Positions 1-9,239 of a stretch of DNA of 64,000 nt are shown piece after piece (the stretch's first letter is position 1; each line of letters begins with the position of its first letter). The notes beneath the pieces are model-generated. The model saw only the letters and a program-made list of their open reading frames with translations. It searched no databases and was not told where the DNA came from. Origin of the DNA: Bacillota bacterium (GTDB taxonomy: Bacteria > Bacillota > Clostridia > DSM-8532); assembly GCA_023415825.1 (NCBI GenBank), contig JAEZJF010000022.1, positions 248,001 through 312,000 of the forward strand, in the 5' to 3' direction. Both the position numbers and the translations under genes were made by a program.

Positions 1-1
1 G

Positions 2-1600
2 GTTTTAGCTACTTTTCTACCTCAGATGGTTGTAGACAGTCTTTACACGGTCATGGAAAGGACGGGGCTGGAGGTCACACACCTTACCCTTGAGCCTATT
101 GCGGCCCTGAATGTAGCCATTCCGAAAGATTTGCGCCTGCTGAACCTGGCGTTGGTGGATATTGGTGCCGGCACCTCAGATATTGCCATCACCAAATCAG
201 GCACTGTCGTGGCCTATGCCATGGTGCCTGTTGCGGGGGATGAGCTGACAGAGACCATTGCCCAGCATTATCTTGTTGATTTTAACACGGCGGAAAAAAT
301 CAAAATTTCATTAACGAACACCAAAGAATCCATTATCTTTACTGATATTCTCGATAACCAGATCAGTGTAGGGGCACAGGAGGTTAACGAAGTCATCTAC
401 CCTGTGGTGGAGCAATTGGCCAGAACCATTACTGAAAAAATACTGGCCTATAACGGAGGAAAAACTCCCAATGCTATCTTTCTGGTAGGTGGCGGAAGCC
501 AGGCCAGTGGATTATGCGACGCCCTTTCCGCAACAATTGGGCTGCCCAAAGAAAGAGTAGCCGTGAGAAACCGGAGTATAGCAAAAAACATAGTCCTCGA
601 GCAAGATATCCTAATGGGGCCGGATAGCATAACACCTCTGGGAATCCTGGTCACCACGGCCATGACCAATGGTGAGGACTTCTTCTTTGTGACAGTAAAC
701 GGAAACAGAGTACGCATGTATAATTCACGGAAAATGTCAGTCTCCGATGCGCTAATTCTGGCAGGCTTCAACCCTGATCAACTCATTTGCAAGTCAGGAA
801 AAAATCTGAAGTTTATCATAAATGGCAAGGATAAAACAGTTCGAGGCAGTTTAGGAAAACCTGCTGAAATCTATGTTAATGGCACAGTTTCAGGCCTCAA
901 CAGTCATATAGTACCCGGGGATGACCTTTTAGTAGTTCCTGCCGAAAAAGGCCTGGACGGCACAATACGGGTCTCAGACCTTAATAGAGACTTTGAGCCT
1001 ATTTATCTTAAATATGGTGAACATGCAGAGACCCTTTATCCAAGGGTTTTAATAAATGGTAAAGAAACAGCTCCCGAAAATCTCATAAACCAAGGGGAAG
1101 AGGTTGAAATTGTGGAAGCCATGACTCTTGAGGAAATGGCGAAACGCTATGAGATGGATCCCCTTGTCTGGGAATTCCATGTCAACGGTGTTTCCTCTGA
1201 TATAAATACCATACTTAAATCAGGGGATCAGGTCGTTGGTATACCCCGAACTTATGCAGTTTCCCAGCCTTCATTTGTTATCGAAAAGACGAGTCATTCA
1301 GAAGAATTATCCGTCGATAAGCCCGAAGAAATAACCATTGCATCCAATATCCAATCACTGCTTAAAGAGGTGGGACACCGAGTGGCGGAACGGGACGGAA
1401 TAATGCTGACGGTCAATGGAAAAGCCATTAATCTGCCTCCCAAAAGCACCCCTTATATGTTCATAGATATCTTTAATCATATAGATTTTGACCTTACCTC
1501 TCCGAAAGGGGTCATCGTGCTGAAACTGAACGGTAAAGAAGCCAGCTACACTGATATTATAAAATCCGGAGATTTGATCGATATATACTGGAAAGAGTAG
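2..1600 (+). CDS. FtsA-like actin-fold ATPase, 5' end cut by the window edge
   Basis: The reading frame is open from base 2, so the true start and the N-terminal part of the actin fold lie upstream. The visible part carries the actin/Hsp70-type phosphate motif VDIGAGTSDIAI near nt 155-190 and the adenosine-type motif FLVGGGSQASG near nt 480-512. This matches the FtsA/PilM group of membrane-associated ATPases used in cell division or envelope assembly. After the ATPase (from about nt 680) comes a roughly 300-residue extension. It contains at least four copies of a small unit ending in NG-x(8-10)-(I/L)-x(2)-GD/E-x-(L/V): nt 883-945, 1046-1115, 1173-1240 and 1520-1590. Classical FtsA is about 420 residues, so this is a long clostridial-type variant rather than a standard FtsA. 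The function of the extension is unknown. A diguanylate cyclase follows 28 nt downstream on the same strand. Confidence 0.75.
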   Translation, partial: VLATFLPQMVVDSLYTVMERTGLEVTHLTLEPIAALNVAIPKDLRLLNLALVDIGAGTSDIAITKSGTVVAYAMVPVAGDELTETIAQHYLVDFNTAEKIKISLTNTKESIIFTDILDNQISVGAQEVNEVIYPVVEQLARTITEKILAYNGGKTPNAIFLVGGGSQASGLCDALSATIGLPKERVAVRNRSIAKNIVLEQDILMGPDSITPLGILVTTAMTNGEDFFFVTVNGNRVRMYNSRKMSVSDALILAGFNPDQLICKSGKNLKFIINGKDKTVRGSLGKPAEIYVNGTVSGLNSHIVPGDDLLVVPAEKGLDGTIRVSDLNRDFEPIYLKYGEHAETLYPRVLINGKETAPENLINQGEEVEIVEAMTLEEMAKRYEMDPLVWEFHVNGVSSDINTILKSGDQVVGIPRTYAVSQPSFVIEKTSHSEELSVDKPEEITIASNIQSLLKEVGHRVAERDGIMLTVNGKAINLPPKSTPYMFIDIFNHIDFDLTSPKGVIVLKLNGKEASYTDIIKSGDLIDIYWKE

Positions 1601-1628
1601 ATTGTGGTTAAATGTGTGGAGGTAGCAT

Positions 1629-3365
1629 TTGGACATTAGTGATCAGCATCACATTGAGAAAGCGTTCAGCAACACCACCAAGTACGAAAGGCTTGCCGCT
1701 AAATTAGGATGGGTCATCTTTCTTGTTCTCATTCTTGGAGATGTTATTACCCGTATTTTCATTTCGGGGAAATTTCTCATTTCAGGATTTTTTGGTGTCC
1801 AGGTTTCGCTTTATATTCTGTTCATGGTGCTGAATCTGGCTAAGATAAATGCTGTAAAAAAAGAAAAAGCTGATTATCTTAAATATTTTAACATTTTAAA
1901 GGGCTTCGAAGTCATTGTTCTTGCTATCCTCATAAGCACCCTTCATTGCAGCGAATATTTTTATTTTGTTCCTCTGTTCTCCATAACCTTCGTCAGCCTC
2001 TCAAGAGGTTTTAAAAAATCAGTTCCGTATATTGTTATAGGCTGGTTCACTCAGACAATAGCTCAGATATTCATTCCCCATTTGTTCGATGGGTTAAGGC
2101 AGGAAGCTCTGTTACCAAATATCATGATGATTGCTCAAAGCATCACCTTTCAATATGTCCTCTTTGCTCTTTTTTGCAGTGTTCTGGGAGAGGTGTATAA
2201 TGAATACTCTAGGAGTGAAGAGGAAAACAATATTCTCATTGATCGCCTGGGCGACAAATATGTACAGCTCGAGCAGGTTAAGAAAGAAATTCAGACCCAT
2301 TACGACAAGATGCGGGAAACAAATAATCAGCTGGAGGAGACCAATAGCAGGCTGACCTCCAGTTTAGCGGAATTCTATACCCTTCAGCAAATTTCTCAGG
2401 CCATAACCTCTATTTTTGATATGCACGAATTGCTTAAGTTTGTCAATGACGTTATTATCGGTGTCATGGGCGTCTATCATTCCACCATTGCCCTGAGCTA
2501 CGGTCCCCAGAACAAGCTTAAGGTTCAGGTGTCCAGCATCTTTGATAAAAAGGACCTGGCCATCGTATCGGACTATATCAACAGTGACATCCTCAAGCCG
2601 TCTACTGATGAGGGTCATTCCATGATTGACAATGCTGTTACGCCCGAAGAATATCCTTTTACCCAGGGCCGTAATATTAAGTCCATGATCTGTGTCCCCC
2701 TTCTGGCCAAGGGTAAGGTTTTGGGTATCGTGCTCATTGAGCATAGCATTAAGGATGCCTTCGACAATGAAAATGTGAGACTCCTGGAAATTATATCCCA
2801 ACAGGTGAGTATTGCCATAGAAAATGCCCGCCTCTATCAGCAAATGCACGATCTTGCTACCCTGGACGGCCTGACGGGGGCCTATAATCGTCTGTTTTTT
2901 CAGGACAAGCTGGAAGAGGAATATAAAAAGGCTCAAGAAAAAGGCTACGATCTTTCTCTGATTCTTTTCGACATTGATTACTTTAAAAAGTTCAATGATA
3001 CTTACGGTCATCTTTTCGGGGATCTGGTGCTAAAAACTATTTCAGCCCATATTATGAAAACTTTAAGGAAAGAAGACATCTTCGCGCGTTATGGCGGTGA
3101 GGAGTTTGTGGTGCTGATGCCCCATACCTCACTGACCCAGGCTTACGAAAAGGCAGAGGAATTGAGAAGCAGTATTGCACAGCTGACCATAACCGATCGT
3201 ATCGTTTCTGCTTCTGTTACAATGAGTGCGGGGGTATCCACCTTCCCCGAATCGGCGAGCAAACCGACGGAGCTTATAAAAACTGCCGACGATGCTCTTT
3301 ATGAGGCCAAGCATGACGGCAGGAATCTTGTCTGTATTGCCTTGGCCAGGGAAGCAACGCGATAG
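1629..3365 (+). CDS. Membrane diguanylate cyclase: TM region, coiled coil, GAF, GGDEF
   Basis: Predicted to make cyclic di-GMP from two GTP at the membrane. Residues 20-190 contain about five or six hydrophobic segments, followed by a coiled coil (about 195-245), a GAF-like sensory domain (about 250-400) and a C-terminal GGDEF domain (about 410-570). The active-site loop is GGEEF at residues 489-493. An intact inhibitory I-site RxxD (RKED, residues 480-483) lies exactly five residues before it, so both catalysis and product inhibition look preserved. The start is TTG at 1629, chosen because GGAGG at 1618-1622 sits 6 nt upstream and the first ATG lies far inside the membrane domain. No EAL or HD-GYP domain is attached. 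The stop codon is 2 nt from the stop of the convergent gene on the other strand. Confidence 0.93.
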   Translation: MDISDQHHIEKAFSNTTKYERLAAKLGWVIFLVLILGDVITRIFISGKFLISGFFGVQVSLYILFMVLNLAKINAVKKEKADYLKYFNILKGFEVIVLAILISTLHCSEYFYFVPLFSITFVSLSRGFKKSVPYIVIGWFTQTIAQIFIPHLFDGLRQEALLPNIMMIAQSITFQYVLFALFCSVLGEVYNEYSRSEEENNILIDRLGDKYVQLEQVKKEIQTHYDKMRETNNQLEETNSRLTSSLAEFYTLQQISQAITSIFDMHELLKFVNDVIIGVMGVYHSTIALSYGPQNKLKVQVSSIFDKKDLAIVSDYINSDILKPSTDEGHSMIDNAVTPEEYPFTQGRNIKSMICVPLLAKGKVLGIVLIEHSIKDAFDNENVRLLEIISQQVSIAIENARLYQQMHDLATLDGLTGAYNRLFFQDKLEEEYKKAQEKGYDLSLILFDIDYFKKFNDTYGHLFGDLVLKTISAHIMKTLRKEDIFARYGGEEFVVLMPHTSLTQAYEKAEELRSSIAQLTITDRIVSASVTMSAGVSTFPESASKPTELIKTADDALYEAKHDGRNLVCIALAREATR

Positions 3366-3367
3366 AT

Positions 3368-4069
3368 TCATCTGACCGTTACAGAACGAACCATGTCGTC
3401 GAATAGGCTTCTAAAGCTTTCATTGTAATTTTTGCTTTCAACATAAACACTGATCCTGTACATATAGGGTTTGTCGTCAAAAAACGCCTCCAGCCCATGG
3501 ATGGTGACATTATCCCTAGTAAATGTATAATCCCAAAGGATATAGCTTAAATCATCCTTTTTTTCTTGTTTGCTGTTAAATTGAATATATTCTATAGTAG
3601 AATTATTTTTTGATGCCTCCAGGAAATCCTCCAGGGAAGTATTAAGGACCCAAATCTGAATAAGGCCGATAGCAGGCGGCTTTTTAACGGTAAAATCCAC
3701 ACTTTGGGAGATCTCGCTGCCAAGATAGGTTGGCCGTCCCAAAGACACCACTTCAGGATATTTAAAGACGATCGCATGGTTGTCAGGGCGAGGTAATACC
3801 AGCTCTTTATGCTGTTCTGATGCCTGTGTTTTCATTGTATCATTTTCTTTGGAAAGGGTATTAAAATCATAGGACTGTCCCAGATTAAAGCCTTTAGGCG
3901 TTAGAACCGAAAATCTTTCACCCAGTGTAAAAAGATAACGTGGCATCACCGACGGAAGATAAAACAGCAAGGCACCGCCTATTAAAAATACGGCCACAAA
4001 AGCAGATATTAGCCGGAAACGCCGGCTGAATCTTTTCTTAAACCAGATCTTTAAGGAAATTTTATTCAT
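3368..4069 (-). CDS. Membrane-anchored protein of unknown function
   Basis: A 233-residue protein with a very basic N-terminus (KIWFKKRFSRRFR), one hydrophobic segment at about residues 20-42 and the rest predicted outside the membrane. There is no lipobox and no clear signal-peptidase site, so it is probably a single-pass, N-in anchored protein. The outer part ends in a pattern of short beta strands (ILWDYTFT, AFFDDKPYMYRISVYVE, FDDMVRSVTV) that resembles PsbP-like or Mog1-like folds seen in many small Firmicutes lipoproteins; this is a fold impression, not an identification. It converges on the diguanylate cyclase with only 2 nt between stop codons. No characterised homologue is recognised. 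Confidence 0.7.
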   Translation of the reverse strand: MNKISLKIWFKKRFSRRFRLISAFVAVFLIGGALLFYLPSVMPRYLFTLGERFSVLTPKGFNLGQSYDFNTLSKENDTMKTQASEQHKELVLPRPDNHAIVFKYPEVVSLGRPTYLGSEISQSVDFTVKKPPAIGLIQIWVLNTSLEDFLEASKNNSTIEYIQFNSKQEKKDDLSYILWDYTFTRDNVTIHGLEAFFDDKPYMYRISVYVESKNYNESFRSLFDDMVRSVTVR

Positions 4070-4163
4070 TGAACCGTTTCCCGGAGCATGCTCTCGAGAT
4101 AAGATATGCCCGATATTCGCTATTTATTTCTATGGTATTGATTTCAGATGGGCTCCTCATGCT

Positions 4164-4195
4164 GAAAAAGGCCTTAAGCATGTTTGCTCAAGGCC
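4164..4195 (-). terminator. Rho-independent terminator of the CheW gene
   Basis: Stem 4170-4180 pairs with 4185-4195 (GGCCTTGAGCA read on the minus strand, one G-U pair, 4-nt loop). On the minus strand it is followed by a U run encoded by the A tract 4165-4169. It lies 33 nt past the CheW stop. Confidence 0.85.
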
Positions 4196-4227
4196 CTGGG
4201 AGCTATTGTGAGAACAACAAATCTCAA

Positions 4228-4707
4228 TTATTGAACAATCTCGGCACTGTGCTTATTAACAAGCTCTATAACCTGCTGCTCTTCGTCGTGCGTTAGAACC
4301 TTCTCCAGATTTAAAAGAAGGATGAGCTTGTCCCCAAGCTTTGCAACACCTGAGATGAACCGTTTATCAAAGCTTGTGATGGAGGGAGGGGTAGTCTCAA
4401 TCTCTTCATCGGGGACACGGACAATCTCAGTCACGCTGTCAACGGTAAAGCCTAATAGGTAACCATTCATATTAATAATAATAATTTTGGTATTCTCGTC
4501 ATTCTCCTTTTCGGGCATATTAAAACGTTTCCTCAAGTTGAAGACCGTCAGGACCTTCCCGCGCAGGTTCAATAGTCCCTCAACAAAGGGCGGAGTATTG
4601 GGAACCTTGAAAATTTCCTGAGGCTTTAGAATTTGAAAAATCTCAGTAATTCCAATTCCGAAGGTCTCATCAGATACCTGAAACTTAATGAGTTGCTGTA
4701 CGCCCAT
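4228..4707 (-). CDS. CheW-domain chemotaxis coupling protein
   Basis: A 159-residue protein made of a single CheW domain. It starts with IKFQVSDETFGIGI, the typical first strand, and contains VEGLLNLRGKVLTVFNLRKRF (about residues 42-62, the conserved NLRG-x-(V/I) element) and a GVAKLGDKLILLLNLEKVL segment near the end. CheW proteins link chemoreceptors to the CheA kinase in the cytoplasm. No receptor, CheA or other che gene is in this window, so its partners must be elsewhere. It could instead be a CheV-like or solitary coupling protein, although no receiver domain is present. The start ATG has GGAGG 8 nt upstream. A terminator follows the gene. Confidence 0.93.
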   Translation of the reverse strand: MGVQQLIKFQVSDETFGIGITEIFQILKPQEIFKVPNTPPFVEGLLNLRGKVLTVFNLRKRFNMPEKENDENTKIIIINMNGYLLGFTVDSVTEIVRVPDEEIETTPPSITSFDKRFISGVAKLGDKLILLLNLEKVLTHDEEQQVIELVNKHSAEIVQ

Positions 4708-4787
4708 GGGAATACCTCCATCTCTTTTCTCACTATTCTTTACCCATCATCTTTAATGAATTAACATTATTTTTGAAATCCTGCGGC

Positions 4788-5984
4788 TTAGCTCCTGTAT
4801 GAGCCGTTAATCTTGACATAATCCAGTGAAAGATCACAGGTCCAGATTTTATCGCTGATTTCTCCGGCTTTAAAGTCCAGAGTGATCAAGATTTCGTTTT
4901 CCTCTAAAATCTTCGAAGCACGGTCCTCATCAAAGGGGAGAGCTATGCCGTTTCTGCAGACCAAAAGATCTCCCAGGTATATATCGACTTTTTCAGGGTC
5001 AAAGCTGACGCCGGAATAACCGGCAGCCGTAAAGATTCTTCCCCAGTTGGCATCCTGTCCGAACAAGGCGGTTTTGACCAGAGGCGATTTAGCCACCGCA
5101 TTAAGAATAAGATGGGCGGCTTCATTATCTGAGCAATGCTCCGCGCGAATTTCTACCAGCTTGGTAGCGCCTTCGCCGTCCTTGGCCAGCATTTTGGAAA
5201 GAGTGACGCAGACCTCGAGAAGAGCTTCTGAAAACGCATTGTAGGCTTGGCCTTCGGTTGTTAAAGGCGTATTGCCTGCCTTTCCGTTGGCCAGAATCAA
5301 AACCTTATCACATACGCTGGTATCACCATCAACCGAGATACGGTTGAAGGAGCGTTCAGCAACTGTTCTAAGGGCTTTATCCAAAAGCTTTTGCGAGATG
5401 GCAATATCGGTCGTAAGAACTGAAATCATGGTGGCCATATTGGGATGGATCATACCTGAGCCCTTTGCCATACCGCCGATGGTAATGGTCTTTCCGTCAA
5501 GAATAAAAGATTTTGCAGCTTCCTTGGGAAAGGTATCGGTAGTCATAATGGCTTTTGACGCAAGAGCGCCTCCCTGGTCTGAAAGAGAAGCGAAAGCTTC
5601 ATTAATCCCCTTTTTTATTTTGGCCATATCCAAAGGAAAGCCTATAACGCCTGTAGAACCCAGCATGACTTCCTCGGGCTTGCATCCGATGAGCCCAGCC
5701 GCATGGCTTGCCATGTCAAAAGCGTCCTTATTGCCCTGAGGGCCAACGCAGGCATTGGCACAGCCACTGTTGATCACTACGGCACGCGCTGTACCGTTTT
5801 GGATTTTTTCCCGGGACCATTGAAGGGAGTGCCCTTTAACCACATTGGTAGTAAAAATACCGGCTGCTTGAGCAACATTATCTGAAACGACCATGGCCAG
5901 GTCGCTATTTCCATTTTTTTTAAGACCGCAGGCTACGCCTCCCGCTAAAAACCCCATTGGGGCGGTAACACCACATTTTGTCAT
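4788..5984 (-). CDS. argJ: Bifunctional ornithine/glutamate N-acetyltransferase ArgJ
   Basis: Catalyses transfer of the acetyl group from N-acetylornithine to glutamate (and, in bifunctional forms, acetylation of glutamate from acetyl-CoA) in the cyclic arginine pathway. The 398-residue length is normal. The self-cleavage and catalytic motif is present as KGSGMIHPNMATM (residues 174-186): cleavage is expected between Ala184 and Thr185, leaving Thr185 as nucleophile. NSGCANACVG (72-81) and the C-terminal end YVKINGSYRS are typical. The gene stands alone; no other arg gene is nearby, so it is transcribed from its own promoter. Whether it is mono- or bifunctional cannot be decided from sequence. 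Confidence 0.96.
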   Translation of the reverse strand: MTKCGVTAPMGFLAGGVACGLKKNGNSDLAMVVSDNVAQAAGIFTTNVVKGHSLQWSREKIQNGTARAVVINSGCANACVGPQGNKDAFDMASHAAGLIGCKPEEVMLGSTGVIGFPLDMAKIKKGINEAFASLSDQGGALASKAIMTTDTFPKEAAKSFILDGKTITIGGMAKGSGMIHPNMATMISVLTTDIAISQKLLDKALRTVAERSFNRISVDGDTSVCDKVLILANGKAGNTPLTTEGQAYNAFSEALLEVCVTLSKMLAKDGEGATKLVEIRAEHCSDNEAAHLILNAVAKSPLVKTALFGQDANWGRIFTAAGYSGVSFDPEKVDIYLGDLLVCRNGIALPFDEDRASKILEENEILITLDFKAGEISDKIWTCDLSLDYVKINGSYRS

Positions 5985-6008
5985 ATTTTAGCCCTCCATA
6001 TTGCATTA

Positions 6009-6037
6009 ATTGTAACGCAATTTGAAAAATGAGGCAA
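6009..6037 (-). promoter_or_regulatory. Candidate sigma-A promoter of argJ
   Basis: On the minus strand TTGCCT (6037-6032), 17 nt, TACAAT (6014-6009). The -10 lies about 25 nt ahead of the argJ start codon, leaving a very short leader. Confidence 0.6.
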
Positions 6038-6107
6038 TAATGATATACAGCATAATGAATATTTGCAGTATACATAAATTAGGAGTGTTCTGGAACATCC
6101 CAAAAAG

Positions 6108-6136
6108 TTGCAATTCTTTGCATCTAATGAGATAAT
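6108..6136 (+). promoter_or_regulatory. Candidate sigma-A promoter of yerC-secA
   Basis: TTGCAA (6108-6113), 17 nt, GATAAT (6131-6136). The dyad TGTTC-TG-GAACA (6086-6097) lies 10 nt upstream of the -35 and could be an operator or activator site. Confidence 0.6.
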
Positions 6137-6174
6137 CTTTAGAGGTATCCATTAAGAAATCGGAGTTGAGAATA

Positions 6175-6468
6175 GTGAATAATAAACTCAAGGATGAATA
6201 TACGGATAGACTGTTTGAAGCCATATTAAAGCTCGAATCCATTGAGGAATGCTATAATTTCTTTGAGGATCTGGGTACAATTACTGAAATAAAGGCATTT
6301 GCCCAACGTTTCGCTGTGGCAGCCATGCTGACAGAAAAGAAAACCTATAAGGAAATTCATGAAAAAACCGGGGCCAGTGAGGCAACAATAAGTAGAGTCA
6401 ATCGGGCTTTAAATTATGGAGCTGATGGTTATCGGCTGGCTCTCGACCGGTTAATGAAGAAGGAGTAA
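6175..6468 (+). CDS. yerC: YerC/YecD family TrpR-like DNA-binding protein
   Basis: A small helical DNA-binding protein of the TrpR-fold YerC family. Residues 40-85 contain AMLTEKKTYKEIHEKTGASEATISRVNRAL, a clear helix-turn-helix, followed by the family end GYRLALDRL. The GTG at 6175 is taken as start because CGGAG at 6161-6165 is 9 nt upstream. The longer frame begins at TTG 6166, directly against that Shine-Dalgarno, which is too close to work. The resulting 97 residues match the usual family length. It lies 5 nt before secA and is clearly co-transcribed with it. The regulatory target of this family is not well defined; autoregulation or control of secA is possible but not shown. Confidence 0.88.
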   Translation: MNNKLKDEYTDRLFEAILKLESIEECYNFFEDLGTITEIKAFAQRFAVAAMLTEKKTYKEIHEKTGASEATISRVNRALNYGADGYRLALDRLMKKE

Positions 6469-6473
6469 GAAAT

Positions 6474-9206
6474 ATGAATATATTGGAAAAAATATTCGGT
6501 AGCTATTCAGAGAAAGAGCTGAAAAGAATCAAACCTCTAGTGGATACCATTGAGTCTCTTGAGCCAGAAATGAAAAAGCTCAGCGATACTCAATTGAAAA
6601 ATAAAACCCAGGAGTTTAAAGATCGCCTTGCAAAGGGTGAATCCCTTGATGATATTATGCCGGAGGCCTATGCCGTAGTTCGGGAAGCCTCTACAAGGGT
6701 TATCGGGGAACGGCATTTCAGGGTGCAGCTTGTTGGTGGCATTATTCTTCATCAGGGACGTATCGCAGAGATGAAAACCGGTGAAGGTAAGACCCTAACG
6801 GCGACTCTGCCCCTGTATCTCAATGCACTGGCAGGCCAGGGAGCTCATTTGGTCACGGTCAATGATTATTTGGCCAAGTACCAGGCAGAGCTTATGGGGA
6901 AAATTTATAACTTTTTAGGCCTTTCTGTTGGCGTTATTATTCATGATATGGATAACGAAGCAAGAAGAGCAGCCTATGGTGCGGATATTACCTATGGTAC
7001 CAACAATGAGTTCGGCTTTGACTATCTCCGTGACAACATGGTGGTTTATAAAGAGCAAATGGTTCAACGTGGGCTTAACTATGCCATTGTGGACGAAGTG
7101 GACTCCATCCTGATAGATGAAGCAAGAACGCCGCTCATTATATCGGGCCAGGGGGAAAAATCGACAGAATTGTACCAGAGGGCCGATACCTTTGCCAAAA
7201 GACTCAAAAAGGTTGTCTTTAAAGAAACCGATGATAAACAGCACGCCGATGAGGTGGACGGCGACTATATCGTGGATGAAAAAGCACATACCTCAACACT
7301 TACCGCCAAAGGTGTAGAAAAGGCGGAGAGTTATTTTGGAGTAGAAAATTTATCCGATGTTGAAAACATGACCCTTTCCCATCATATTAACCAAGCCTTG
7401 AAGGCATATGGCCTTATGAAAAATGATGTGGACTATGTGGTCAAGGAAGGCGAGGTCATCATCGTTGACGAGTTTACCGGCCGCCTTATGTATGGACGCC
7501 GTTACTCCGACGGTCTCCATCAGGCTATTGAAGCCAAAGAAGGCGTCAAGGTGGAGCATGAGAGTAAAACTCTGGCCACCATCACCTTCCAGAACTATTT
7601 CAGAATGTATAAGAAGCTCGCCGGTATGACCGGTACCGCCCTCACTGAGGAGCAGGAATTCAGGGCTATCTATAAGCTGGACGTCATTCCCATTCCCACC
7701 AATCTTCCTGTCATCCGAAAGGATCAGGATGATGTGGTGTACCGCTCGAAGAACGGAAAGTTCGCCGCTGTGGTTCAGGATATTGTTGAGAGCCATCAAA
7801 AAGGTCAACCGGTTTTGGTAGGCACCATTTCCATCGAGACATCGGAAATGCTCAGCGGGGTTCTGAAAAAGAACGGGATTAAGCATAATGTGCTCAATGC
7901 CAAGTACCATGAAAAGGAAGCCGAGATTATTGCCCAGGCCGGTAAATACGGTGCGGTTACCATTTCAACCAATATGGCCGGTCGTGGTACCGATATTAAG
8001 CTTGGCGGTAACTCTGAGTTCATGGCCAAGCAGGAAATGCGTAAGCAGGGAATGGATGAAGCCTTGATCATGGCCTCCATTAGCTATAATGAGACCAATG
8101 ATGAGCAGGTTCTGAAAGCACGTGAGATTTTTAAGGAGCTTAACGAAAAGTTTAGGAAAGAGACCGATAAAGAAAAAGAGGAAGTTATCAAAGCCGGCGG
8201 CCTTAAAATCATCGGTACCGAGCGCCACGAATCACGTCGTATCGACAATCAGTTAAGAGGTCGTGCAGGACGTCAGGGTGACCCGGGTGAAACCCGATTC
8301 TATATCGCTTTGGACGATGACCTGATGCGTCTTTTCGGTTCCGAGCGCATGGAACGTATGGTAGGTGCTCTGGGACTTGACGAGAATCAGCCCATCGAAG
8401 CAAAGCTCCTTTCCAATGCCATAGAAGGTGCCCAGAAAAAGATTGAGGGTATTAACTTCCAAAGGCGTAAAAATGTGCTCCAGTATGACGATGTCATGAA
8501 TAAACAGCGTGAAATCATCTACTCCGAGCGTGCCAAGGTATTGAATGGGGAAGATCTGAAGGATTACATTTACAAGATGGTCGAAACCCTCTCCGATAGT
8601 ATTGTAGATGCCTACTGCGGTGAAAGTGATATTCCCGATAACTGGGATCTGGATGCTCTGTCCAAACGTCTTGAGGAGACTCTATTGCCTGCGGGAGCCT
8701 TTAGCACAAAGGCTATTGACCTTGAGACCGTGACTGCAAAATCACTTAAGGAAGATATCCGTGAAAAGGCGCATACCCTATATGAAGCCAAGGAAACTGA
8801 GTTTAGCGAAGAGCTTATTCGTGAGCTTGAGAGAAGAGTTCTTTTAAGAACCGTGGACGAAAAGTGGATGGATCATATTGACGACATGGATCAGCTCAAA
8901 TACGGAATAGGCCTTAGAGCATACGGCCAGCAGGATCCTGTTATTGCATACAAGCGTGAAGGCTTTGAAATGTTTGATGAAATGATCCGGAATATCCAGC
9001 AGGATACGGTCAAGATGCTCCTTCGTATCCGTAAGGAAAATGTGGTGGTTCATCGTGAACAGGTTGCAAAGCCTATAGAGGCCTCTCACGGCGATGAGAC
9101 TGTGAAAAAGCCTAAAAAGCGGGAAGCCGACAAGGTAGGGCGTAATGACCCTTGTCCCTGCGGCAGCGGCAAGAAATATAAAAAATGCTGCGGATTGAAT
9201 GAGTGA
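6474..9206 (+). CDS. secA: Preprotein translocase ATPase SecA
   Basis: Motor ATPase that drives unfolded preproteins through the SecYEG channel. All diagnostic parts are present over 910 residues: Walker A MKTGEGKTL (about 99-107), the DEVDSILIDEARTPLIISG helicase motif (about 207-225), GMTGTALTEEQEF at the start of the second nucleotide-binding half, TNMAGRGTDIKLGG, and RGRAGRQGDPG. The C-terminal zinc-binding tail DPCPCGSGKKYKKCCG (about 892-907), used for SecB or lipid contacts, is also present. A full-length helical scaffold lies between. The ATG has AAGGAG upstream and follows yerC by 5 nt. This is the housekeeping form (SecA1); there is no sign of an accessory Sec system nearby. Confidence 0.98.
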   Translation: MNILEKIFGSYSEKELKRIKPLVDTIESLEPEMKKLSDTQLKNKTQEFKDRLAKGESLDDIMPEAYAVVREASTRVIGERHFRVQLVGGIILHQGRIAEMKTGEGKTLTATLPLYLNALAGQGAHLVTVNDYLAKYQAELMGKIYNFLGLSVGVIIHDMDNEARRAAYGADITYGTNNEFGFDYLRDNMVVYKEQMVQRGLNYAIVDEVDSILIDEARTPLIISGQGEKSTELYQRADTFAKRLKKVVFKETDDKQHADEVDGDYIVDEKAHTSTLTAKGVEKAESYFGVENLSDVENMTLSHHINQALKAYGLMKNDVDYVVKEGEVIIVDEFTGRLMYGRRYSDGLHQAIEAKEGVKVEHESKTLATITFQNYFRMYKKLAGMTGTALTEEQEFRAIYKLDVIPIPTNLPVIRKDQDDVVYRSKNGKFAAVVQDIVESHQKGQPVLVGTISIETSEMLSGVLKKNGIKHNVLNAKYHEKEAEIIAQAGKYGAVTISTNMAGRGTDIKLGGNSEFMAKQEMRKQGMDEALIMASISYNETNDEQVLKAREIFKELNEKFRKETDKEKEEVIKAGGLKIIGTERHESRRIDNQLRGRAGRQGDPGETRFYIALDDDLMRLFGSERMERMVGALGLDENQPIEAKLLSNAIEGAQKKIEGINFQRRKNVLQYDDVMNKQREIIYSERAKVLNGEDLKDYIYKMVETLSDSIVDAYCGESDIPDNWDLDALSKRLEETLLPAGAFSTKAIDLETVTAKSLKEDIREKAHTLYEAKETEFSEELIRELERRVLLRTVDEKWMDHIDDMDQLKYGIGLRAYGQQDPVIAYKREGFEMFDEMIRNIQQDTVKMLLRIRKENVVVHREQVAKPIEASHGDETVKKPKKREADKVGRNDPCPCGSGKKYKKCCGLNE

Positions 9207-9239
9207 TTTGATTTCGTTCTAAAAAGTGATACAATAAAA

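Noticed and set aside
2364..3011. 215-codon minus-strand frame inside the diguanylate cyclase gene
   Set aside because: Antisense shadow of a well supported gene; no start signal or domain.
4069..4296. 75-codon plus-strand frame between the membrane protein and cheW genes
   Set aside because: It runs through the cheW terminator and into cheW antisense, without a ribosome site.
6045..6075. ATGAATATTTGCA near argJ as an arginine-repressor (ARG) box
   Set aside because: It matches the ARG consensus in only one half and lies upstream of the promoter; too weak to list.
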